A stretch of 64,000 nucleotides of DNA from Pegea sp. RAD2-039. Taxonomy: Eukaryota; Chordata; Thaliacea; Salpida; Salpidae. The translations under genes and the position numbers were made by a program. Of this stretch, positions 55,054-64,000 are shown in pieces (within the stretch, counting starts at the first letter, position 1; the number at the start of each line of letters is the position of its first letter). The DNA lies in NCBI GenBank assembly GCA_034620365.1, contig JAQGEQ010000187.1, forward strand, positions 1 to 64,000. The letters run 5' to 3'. Under the pieces are notes generated by a model. The model made no database searches and was not told the origin of the DNA. It worked only from the letters and a program-made list of their open reading frames with translations.

Positions 55054-57944
55054 ATGTCAGATAGATCAAAGAGTAAAGTTGTTTCAGATTCAGCTGTGCC
55101 ACCTAGAGATGATATCAGGTTAATAGAATTTTGTGTCTTTACTTAACATTGTTTTCTAAATAAATTTAATTATATTCACTTTTTATCTAAATAAAAGCAG
55201 ATAGAAAAATCATTTATGTTGAATCTAGAAAGATATTAATAACTTAAATCTTATCAGCTTTAACTTAATTTTATTATGTTTTTTTATCTGGTTTAGAGTG
55301 ATTTCAGTATTACTCATTTAATAAAAGGAATTTTAATTTTACTTTGTTATTTACTCATCGTTCTAACAACTTATTAAGGGGTTGTGTTTTCAATTATTCA
55401 TTTTTTCATATTTTTATCTAACTTAATTGCTTCTTCTAATTCCTTTATTTTGATTTTGATACTAAAGTAAATTATACTTTTGGTCTTTTTAGAAATGAAC
55501 TTATTGAAGTGGATAATCTTTGCCACTTTAATCTAAATGATTCTTTTGAAAATTCTCCGGTTTGTGATGTTTTAATCAAAGTGAAATTGAATGGCTTTGA
55601 AAGAACTTTCAAATGTAACAAAGGAGTTTTAGCTGCTGCTTCACCTTATTTTGAAGCTATGTTTCGTGGTGAGTTAGATTCAAGATTCAACTTCAGTTAC
55701 AAAATAACTAAATGTATGATCACAAAAACTATTTGAATTTTTTAAGGTGGATTCAAAGAAGCAGATTCTGAAGAAGTTACCATAAATGACGTAGAACCAA
55801 ATGTATTTTCTGTTCTTTTTGATTATTTGCACACAAAAGAAATACAAATCAATGAAGAAAATATTGCGAGACTCATGATTGCAGATTCCATGTTTCAAAT
55901 AAATGGTTTAGAGAAGCTATTTAACAAGTAAGCTAGTTTTATAAATCAGTTTCTTTTAATAGTTTTGTAACTATACTTTATCAATTACAGCTTTTTGGTA
56001 AGTCGAATAAACTTTTACAACTGCTTCGAATTTGCAATGTTTGTTGAGTGTTATGGATATATGGAGCTGTCAACTAAATTTAAAAACTATATTGGAAAAA
56101 ACTTTATAGAAGTAAGAAAATAGAGAAATGTTATTTTCTTTTTTAAAGCCTTTGATGTAGAAAGATTTTCTCTACTTTATCAAGCTTAAATATTTATGAA
56201 ATTTTTTTTGTTTGGTTATTTCTATTGATCTTGTTTTTTTTTTAATTTAATAAGGGCAAGTTTTTGATTAACCAAATGATATTTACCAGATTTCAAAATC
56301 CCAAAAATTCAAATTACAACCAGACTCTGTAATTTCTAAAGTAATTACTCAAAATGAGCTTCATGTGGTTTGTGAATCCCAAGTATTCAATGCTCTTCTA
56401 GAGTGGATCAAATATGATTTAACTTCAAGACAAAACTGCTTAAAAGAATTAATTAAAAAAGTAAGCATCTAAAAACTATAAAGTTGTAGACTTATGATTA
56501 TAAAATTGTGATTTCTCTAGGTACGTTGTCATTTGATAAAACCAACTTTCATTTCTATGCAATTGGAAAATTGTGATGTAATTAGAAATATTTGTTATGA
56601 ACATCTCAGCAAGGTGCTTGAAGATCTCAAAGCTTACATCCCAATTGAAAGTAAGCCAAGACAACTTGATATTCCGCAGGTAAGATTATTTAATTAAATA
56701 CTTTTCACTTCATCGACTGACATATGACGTCACAGGTGATCTACGTCATAACTGAACCCGATAGTTCTACTGAGAAAGTATTGAAAAGTGCAGAGTTTCG
56801 TTTGTCTGAAACGGATGTTCGCTTTAAGCTTCCAAACTTGTGTCTTAAAAATGCGTTATTTTATTCAAAATCTGCTATCATTAACGGTTTCATTTATGTG
56901 TTAATAAATTTATCCGGTAATGGTGATATGGAAAGGTTTGTATGAAACAAATGGTGTGATCATCATTACAAACTAAATATAACGTCATTAAATTTCAAGA
57001 TACGACCCAATCACAAATGAGTGGAAGCAATGCAAAAGTTTAGGCGAGAGGTTATCATATGAGAGAATAGAAGTTATTGACAATGAGTTGTACCTCATTA
57101 TACCTGGTATCGCTGATGATGAAATCATTATAGCTGATCATGGTATCAATTTAATGAAGTGAGTGATGAAATGGCATTTTCAACGAAAACTTCATTTGCC
57201 AAAAACTTTGTTATTTCCAGATACGATCCCATTACTGATGAATGGACGCAAAGAGCTTCACTAAATGAATGCCGTTTAGTTGACGATTACACTGTCTTCA
57301 ACCGCATGTTGTATGCTTTTGGCCACAATGATATCACGGACTCAGTTCCTTTTTTTAAGAAATATGATCCACAGAAGGACGAATGGAGCACTGTAAATCC
57401 AACTTTGACGCCTAGATATGGATCAGGTGACTGATGACGTCATGATGACGTTTTGATTATATGATGATAACTAATTCTAAAATCATCACAGAATTAGTCA
57501 CGCTTGGCAACTATATCTACGTCATTGGTGGCTGGGATGATGAAAAATATTTAAAGACTTTTGAAAGATACGATGTCCTCAATGATAATTGGGAATTCGT
57601 AGCAAGTATGAATTATTCGAGAGCATGTCCAAAAGCTGTTGTCTTTAATAAGAAGATTTATATTTTTGGTAAAACTTATATTATATTTGGAAATGAAAAA
57701 CGTTTTAATCAACATTTTAACGATGTTTACAATAATTTGCATAAATGTGATGAGCTCGTTTATTGATACAGGGGATCTACTGCATGGTCCAGACGAAGAT
57801 GGTCGTGATTTCCAAATTGTTGAATGTTACGATCAAGTAACAGATGAATGGAAAGTAGTTGCGAGTTCGAATGAAAACATTGATCATGTAGTTGTCAGCT
57901 ATCAACCATGTGTACCTGACATATGTGTAAATTTCCCATTTTAA
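55054..57944 (+). CDS. BTB-BACK-Kelch (KLHL-type) protein, copy B (595 aa)
   Basis: Eleven exons: 55054-55118, 55493-55668, 55747-55927, 55991-56111, 56290-56460, 56521-56679, 56736-56935, 57000-57158, 57221-57426, 57492-57668, 57772-57944. All phases agree; 596 codons. Domains are as in copy A: BTB, BACK, Kelch. Changes are mostly substitutions concentrated in exons 3-5 (for example EADSEE for ESYSDE). Exon 8 has 9 more codons than copy A (LIIPGIADDEIII against LIIII). No stops or splice losses, so both genes may be active. A SINE sits in its 5' flank. Cullin-3 adaptor role inferred from the family. Confidence 0.92.
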
Positions 57945-58211
57945 TAAATCAATTTAACTAGTAGACTGCTGTGAAGTTTATTTTCAGTATAAAGTTGCTT
58001 TTGAGGTCGTGTTTATTTTCAAAAACATTCAGATCAATATCAAAATGTTCCTATATAAATATTTTCATGTTTTTTAATTGTTTGATAATTTAGAAAGTAG
58101 AAGAAAGTTTGTTAGAATTTAGAGTGTTATTTTAATCATCAAATCAAAAATTTTTTGTTTCTGGTTATTTAAGAATAAAAGTTCATTAAGCTTTTAACAA
58201 ATATTTTGTCC

Positions 58212-58466
58212 AATGCTAAACCATTTCATGTAAGCCACCACCTGAACAATCTCCTAAAACATCTTCTAAACCAACTCCTGAACTAGATAAACCATCTCGT
58301 GAACCACATCCTGAACCACCTTCTGAACTACCTCGTGAACTATCAGATGAAGATCAATTGATGAAGATCAAGAGGAAGAACAAAGGATGAACATCGAGTG
58401 ACAAAGATCAAGTGACGAAGATCAAGTAATGAGGATCAAGTGAAGAAAATCATACGATGAAGATGT
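58212..58466. repeat. Short minisatellite patch after Kelch B
   Basis: Duplicate of 46930-47185. The CCATCTCCTGAACCA-type units are more regular here (ACTCCTGAACTAGATAAACC), followed by GATGAAGATCAAGT purine units. Confidence 0.75.
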
Positions 58467-60043
58467 TTTTTATGCGATTAATAATCGTAAAACGAAAGTA
58501 AACTAATAAAAACTTCCGTTGGCTACCAGTAAACATGTCTCAGTAACTAGTAAATCAATCAACCAGTCAACCATTTCATAACTTTTATGTTTTCATTTCT
58601 TTTAATAAATCATAATATTCGCTTAACCAACATGCTTGATTTTTAAATCTGCAATTTTAAAGACAAGATGATCAGTAAACAACACTCGGCTATTATCGAA
58701 AGCCTTTCGTGAAGGTTTCTTTGTTCGCTTTTTGCCAATTTTGAATAATTTTATATCATAATATTACTAAGCTATAAATAAGCTAAATAAGCTCTTGGTA
58801 ATTATTTCCAGTTAAAGCCACCAAAACTCCTTATACAACTTGCTGACGTGAGTTAAAAATATATAGACTGCTTTATTAATCATACAAACCACCCGACGAA
58901 ATAACAGAACATATTATGATAAACAGCGATAAGTCAAGATTAAAAGTTAAAAAAAATATACAGAAAACGGTGGAACGATTCTATAGTTCAAATAAAGTTT
59001 TAGATGTTGAAATTCGAGATTGAGATAACATGCTACGGGGAGCTGTCACGAAGATGTTCTGAAAATAATTCAAAATTTGTAGCGTTTAATTTCCATTTTT
59101 TCGTTAATTGTTTTCTACAACTTGTTCTGAATTAAACAGATCAAAATACAATTAATGTTGCTTGCCCCGACTACACAGTGTAGCATGTTTGCCAATCCAC
59201 AATTAACTTTGGTTAAAGATACAGAAAAAGGGAACGACAGAGAATGCAGAAGAATATTTCACAATAATAGCTTCAAGCAAAGCAAACAGAAGCACTGCAG
59301 CTTTAGGTGTATTTTATTGACAATTAAAAAGTTTCCATTTTGAAAGCTTCAGATAACAAGATGTTAATGTTTCCACCCTCAATTTGAAAATGACAAAATT
59401 TATTTTCAGTAAGCACCCTTAGGCTTGGTTATGTTTGAGCTTGAGTAAGGGTTGTGTAACCAAAGCAGACTGTTGTGAAACAAGAAGTTCAATTCATTTA
59501 GTTTGAGGTTGGCCTGATATATAAAATATTTAGTTAAACTAACTCAATAAAACTTAGATTTAAAACTAAAGAAAACTTCTATACAAGACCTGATGTAGTA
59601 GATATAACACTCTGATAGTTAAGTACGTTTATATTTCATGGAAAGAAACTTCAACACTTTAACAACAAACTAATAACTTCTTATCTAGTTGTACTGCTTA
59701 AAAAACTAATTTATTTTAATCTATAAAACTGAAACTACAGATTCGTATGGCAAGTTTACTTTTAACTAAATATTATTACTAATGATAAAATATCATACCA
59801 AGATCCAAATAAAGTCGATTACAAAACCATTCCGGCTCACAGCAGGTCGAAAAAGCAAGGAAGCCTTAAAACTTAATGTGAAAAACAGAGTTTATATTAC
59901 AATTTGAGCAAAAAGCTACTAAAAATAATCATTTTATCAAAGTATATAAAAAATGATGAAGCAAAACACAGAAGCAAGTTTTTTTGAATAAAGATATGAA
60001 GAAAATAATAAGGATAATAGCTTCAAGCAATTTTATTAACAGG
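58467..60043 (+). repeat. Beta repeat, long form (unit 2)
   Basis: Duplicate of 47186-48762 with few differences, including the ~940-bp segment missing at 33 kb. Confidence 0.82.
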
Positions 60044-60391
60044 GTTTTTATGAACTTTTCGTTATTATGTGTCCACCTGTGCTCGAAACACCAAAACGGT
60101 TTTTAGTATTTTAAGAATAAAAGTGTTTGCTTTAAAAATACTTGAAAGCGCATTATGAAATCGCTCGATTTCAATACCAGAAATTATGAGGATATCGCAG
60201 CGGATCGCTCCGAATGGCGCTCTCTACTCTGCAAACAAATAAAGGATAGAAAGCACACAACGCGCATGACCGTTCTTGGCCGAAGTAGGCCTCTATTACT
60301 ATAAATTAAACTGTTTAAATTAATCATGAATTGTAGAAGGAAACGTCATCGAGATGCAACTAAATATTTTAAGCAATTAGTAGATACTCAA
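60044..60391 (+). repeat. Alpha repeat, 3'-truncated (unit 2)
   Basis: Duplicate of 48763-49110; carries the same 33-bp core and GGCC...GGCC hairpin, and ends just upstream of the broken ORF1. Confidence 0.82.
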
Positions 60392-60459
60392 GTAAATAAT
60401 AATTAATAGATAATAATTAATAGATGCTAAATCTATCATGGAAACTATGGTAGATACAA

Positions 60460-61443
60460 ATGACATGACCTTGCGGTCAAAAGCTCCAAAAAATCCAAAA
60501 AAACCCTAGCAAACCAAGTTCTTCAAAACAAGCTTGCAATGGCAATTGGCAAGCTTGTAACAAAACTTGCTCTGGTAAAGATCTGGCAATAGATTGCATC
60601 AAATGCCTCTCTAGGTTTCACCTCACTTGTAGTGATGTGAGTAAAAACTATTATGATATATTTGAAAATAATAAAATGCAGCAAGTGGGATTTTGTTGGT
60701 CCTACATAAAATGTAGATCTATGGACAAAACAACTACCTCGTCCAACACTAACAAAAGCCTATTGTCTGACATCAGCAACACCATATCCACTGAATTGAC
60801 CAAATTGAAATCCGAAATTGGCAACGATGTTGCCAAAATCAATGAAAAGATTTCTATCTTATCCAAATCTATGGATGAACTGGAAGCCTCCACAAAGAAG
60901 CCTTTCACATGGGCCTCAGTTGTTGGTAATTCTGGATCCGAAAAAAATACTAGCGTGGTGCAACTTCTTGCCAAGAAGGTTACTGACACGCACAAGAAAC
61001 TTACTCTGGACCGGGAGGATAGAGAAAACAATGTCATCATCTTTGGAGTCTCTGAGACTGATAAAGACGATGACATCAAGACTTTAAATCAAATGTGCAC
61101 TCAAGGCCTTGGTGCTGTGGACGCTCCAAAAGTTTCAATGACCAGACTCGGGGCAAAAAGATCAAATCATAAAAGACCGTTAAAAGTTTCCTTTCAGGAA
61201 AGATGGGACAAACGTAAGTTTCTTGCTAAGCTGTATAAACTTAAGCAGGACGAAAAATTCCAGGGCATCAGAGTAGCACATGATATGTGTGAAGATGATT
61301 GCGTAGAAAATAAGCGTCTTCTAAAAGAGGCGTACAGCCGAAATCAGAAAGAGCAACCAACTGATTTCAAATACAAAGTTCGAGGTCCACCATGGGCTTT
61401 AAAGATTGTGAAGGTCTTTTCAAAAAACGGAAGTGTAAAATAA
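60460..61443 (+). pseudogene. Non-LTR retrotransposon ORF1, damaged copy
   Basis: Same length (984 bp) as the intact ORF at 49179-50162. Codon 3 is TGA instead of GGA, so translation from the original ATG fails; the longest remaining frame starts at 60637 (268 codons). Two zinc-finger ligands are also changed: C30 to Trp and C82 to Tyr. The coiled-coil and C-terminal parts remain open. Confidence 0.85.
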
Positions 61444-61749
61444 CCACTGGACCCACATCACCCTTATTCAACCTCTCTTCGCACAAAATTATTAATACTA
61501 TGCTTCCAGCCCAAGGAAATTTTGAATTTAAAGAGTTTCAAGATTAAATCTAAAAGCTAAAAAATATAAAATATTTGGAAATACAAACATAATAAGAAAA
61601 ATACAAATATAACTAAAAAAAATGAAAAAACTAAAAATGATTTTGAAGAAATTGAAGAACTTCCAGCATTAGTTGTTTTACTTTTCTTAGAATTCAAAAA
61701 TAAAAATTGTTTATCTGCTGAAGCAGCCAAGTCATCATCACCATCTTCA

Positions 61750-63175
61750 ACTGTAATTGTACTACCATCTCCTGAACCATCTCCTGGACCAGAAAAGCTA
61801 TCTTCTTGACCAGTTAAACCATTTTCTGGAACATATAAACCAACTTCTGGACATGATAAACCATCTGCTGGACCAGATAAACTACCTACTTGACCAGATA
61901 AACCATTTTGTGGACCAGATAAACCATCTCCTGAACCATCTCTTAAACCATCTTCTGAACCAGAAAAACCATTTTCTGGACCAGATAAACCATCTTCTGG
62001 ACCAGATAAGCAATCTTCTTGACCAGTTAAACCATCTTCTGGACCAAATAATCTATCTTCTGAACCAGATAAACCATCTTCTGAACCAGATAAACCATCT
62101 TCTGGACCAAATAAACCATCTTCTGGACCAGATAAGCCATCTTTTGGACCAGATAAACCATCTCCTGAACCATCTCTTAAACCATCTTTTGAACCAGAAA
62201 AACCATTTTCTGGACCAGATAAACCATCTTCTGGACCAGATAAGCAATCTTTTTGACCAGTTAAACCATCTTCTGGACAAAATAATCTATCTTCTGAACC
62301 AGATAAACCATCTTCTGAACCAGATAAACCATCTTCTGGACCAAATAAACCATCTTCTGGACCAGATAAGCCATCTTTTGGACCAGATAAACTATCTCCT
62401 GAACCATCTCTTAAACCATCTTCTGAACCAGAAAAACCATCTTTTGGACCAGATAAGCCATCTTCTGGACCAGATAAGCAATCTTCTTGACCAGATAAAC
62501 CATCTTCTGGACCAGAAAGCCATCTTCTGAACCAGATAAAACATCTTCTGGACCAGATAAACCATTTTCTGGTACATATAAACCATCTGCTGAACCATAT
62601 AAACCATCTCCTGAACCATATAAAACATCTTCTGGACCAGATAAACCATCTTCTGGACCAGATAAACCATCTCCTGTACCAGATAAACCATGTTCTGGAC
62701 AAGATAAACCATCCCCTGAACCAAATGAACCATATTCTGGACCAAATAAGCCATCTCCTGAACCAGATAAGCCATCCTCTGAACCGGATTAACCATCTCC
62801 TGAACCATCTCTTAAACCATCTTCTGGACCAGATAAACTGTCTGCTGGACCAGATAAACCGTCTTCTGGACCAGATAAACCATCTTCTGAACCAAATAAA
62901 CTATCTTCTGAACCAGATAAACTATCTTTTGGACCAGTTAAGCCATTTTCTGGACCGGATAAACCATCTTCTGGACCAGATAAACCATCTCCTGTACCAG
63001 ATAAACCATCTGCTGGACCAGATAAACTACCTTCTTGACCAGATAAACCATCTTCTGGACCAGATAAACTGTCTTCTGGACCAGATAAACCATCCTTTTG
63101 ACCAGATAAACCATCTTTTAGACCAGATAAACCATCTCCTGAACCATCTCTTAAACCATCTTCGGAAGATGGTTT
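61750..63175. repeat. 21-bp minisatellite, copy 2 (expanded)
   Basis: Same unit as 50470-51415 but about 480 bp longer. The extra length is a higher-order unit of 234 bp (eleven subunits) visible at about 62047 and 62281. Open frames: plus strand (HLLDQIN)n, 257 codons from 61757 and 151 from 62725; minus strand 381 codons (62702-61557), mostly GLSGPED repeats, running out of the array into a Ser/Lys-rich segment and a hydrophobic C-terminus (FFLVIFVFFLLCLYFQIF). None is shown to be translated. Confidence 0.95.
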
Positions 63176-63622
63176 GCTAAACTGTCAACTTTACTCTTTT
63201 CTCTTTACACAATTACTAATTCTTTACACAATTTAGTAATTTCACTTTTATATATATATATATATAAATATTTTTAATATTTAAAATTGATTTAAAGAAA
63301 AATAGGAAATTTTTAACTTTGAAAAAGTTGAATTTTCAAACAAAACTTGTAATTATGAATTAAGAAAAAGTTAAATTACAAAATACGTAATTTAGCGAGC
63401 TTACTACTGATCTAAAATTCTTACTTAATAGATGTAAACTTGCTTACAACTAGTTTATTCGAAATAAATTATTGTTTATAAATACAACTGACGTTTTTAA
63501 AAATGCAGATTATTTAATTATCTTTAAAAATAACCAGAGAATTATTAAACAACTTTTATACTTAACAACAATCTAATAAATTAATTTTAAAAATAATTAT
63601 AATTTTCTGCTGGAAGAAAGAA

Positions 63623-63693
63623 GCCCGGTTAGCTCAGTCGGTAGAGCGTTGGACTTTTAATCCAACGGTCGCGGGTTCAAGTCCCTCATGGCG
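63623..63693 (+). pseudogene. tRNA-Lys (TTT) pseudogene
   Basis: Identical to 51861-51933 through the T arm, but the 3' acceptor strand reads CATGGCG instead of CATCGGGCG: two bases are lost and the acceptor stem cannot form. A and B boxes are intact, so it may still be transcribed. Confidence 0.88.
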
Positions 63694-63799
63694 GTTTTAA
63701 TTTTAGTACTTTGAAAATAAAAATAAGAAATAGTTTTTAGTAAAATGGAGATAATTACAACAAATTCCATTTCAAAATAATTTTCATTTTTACTCAGTC

Positions 63800-64000
63800 G
63801 GAATAAACATTTGATTATAATCTATATTAATCTATAAAACTCAACCTACAATTGCAGATTAGTTGCAGCAAGTTTGTTTTCAAGCAGATATCATTATTAA
63901 TGAATATCAACATACCAAATACCAAATGAATTCGATGACAAAACTCTCTTGTCTGACAGCAGGTCGACAAACCAAAAAAGATTTAATTGTTAATGTGGAA
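63800..64000 (+). repeat. Diverged beta-like piece (unit 2)
   Basis: Duplicate of 52035-52250, cut by the window edge. Confidence 0.6.

Larger units (their letters stand above)
53266..64000. repeat. Tandem segmental duplication, copy 2 (runs off right edge)
   Basis: Second copy of the unit at 42220-53265, in direct orientation and adjoining it. Identity is high in exons, repeats and spacers. It still matches copy 1 at base 64000, so its end lies outside the window; a third copy cannot be excluded. Confidence 0.95.

Noticed and set aside
47874-59343. 62-codon frame conserved in both duplicated units
   Set aside because: The surrounding non-coding repeat is equally similar, so identity reflects recent duplication, not selection.
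1-64000. CRISPR array or prokaryotic operon
   Set aside because: The tandem arrays have no spacers of unique sequence, and the genes are spliced eukaryotic ones.

Overview
The window is nuclear DNA of an animal. It is very A+T-rich and has standard GT-AG introns, most of them 45-60 nt. It carries metazoan gene families: a LEM-domain inner nuclear membrane protein, BTB-Kelch proteins, ciliary genes, eIF2B epsilon, and nuclear tRNA-Asn and tRNA-Lys. The compact introns and A+T bias suggest a small invertebrate with a reduced genome, but I cannot name a phylum from the sequence. All gene models were built by hand from reading frame, splice signals and phase.

Layout. 1-1545 is a 113-bp tandem satellite that runs off the left edge. 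1.7-2.0 kb holds a small two-exon gene. 2.3-4.5 kb (minus) is a six-exon gene resembling the axonemal protein SAXO5/PPP1R32. 4.5-10.8 kb is A+T-rich intergenic DNA with one retrotransposon relic and one short conserved module. 10.8-13.1 kb is a full-length, intronless IFT80. 14.6-21.5 kb holds two divergent, head-to-head cyclin paralogues (245 and 272 aa) with near-identical exon structure. 22.4-25.5 kb (minus) is a complete 16-exon eIF2B epsilon gene with a small ORF just downstream. 25.5-30.9 kb is mostly A+T-rich with a few weak small genes. 31.0-31.6 kb is an emerin-like LEM gene converging on a small gene with an in-frame TGA (31.7-32.2 kb). 32.1-34.2 kb is a nest of repeats, including a direct-repeat/internal/direct-repeat composite. 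34.4-37.5 kb (minus) is an 11-exon lysine-rich unknown gene. 38.6-39.2 kb is a G+C-rich island with an RFX X-box and CRE palindromes, followed by a purine-rich minisatellite. tRNA-Asn lies at 40.15 kb.

From about 42.2 kb to the right edge the window is a tandem segmental duplication with a unit of about 11 kb. Each unit carries, in order, a LINE RT relic, a BTB-Kelch gene, repeat families (called beta and alpha here), a LINE ORF1, a 21-bp minisatellite and a tRNA-Lys. The copies have diverged in informative ways. Both Kelch genes are intact but differ by a 27-bp in-frame indel. Copy 2 alone has a SINE just upstream of its Kelch gene. ORF1 is intact in copy 1 and broken in copy 2. tRNA-Lys is intact in copy 1 and has a 2-nt acceptor-stem deletion in copy 2. 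The minisatellite has gained about 480 bp in copy 2 through a 234-bp higher-order unit.

Themes. Cilium biology recurs (IFT80, SAXO5-like, an X-box), as do duplication and decay. I see no CRISPR, operon or prokaryotic feature. I found no clearly new enzyme system; the best leads are the divergent cyclin pair, the tandem Kelch/tRNA/ORF1 duplication, the two-strand-open minisatellite, the alpha-beta-alpha repeat composite, and a cassette exon that would switch the start codon of the unknown lysine-rich gene.
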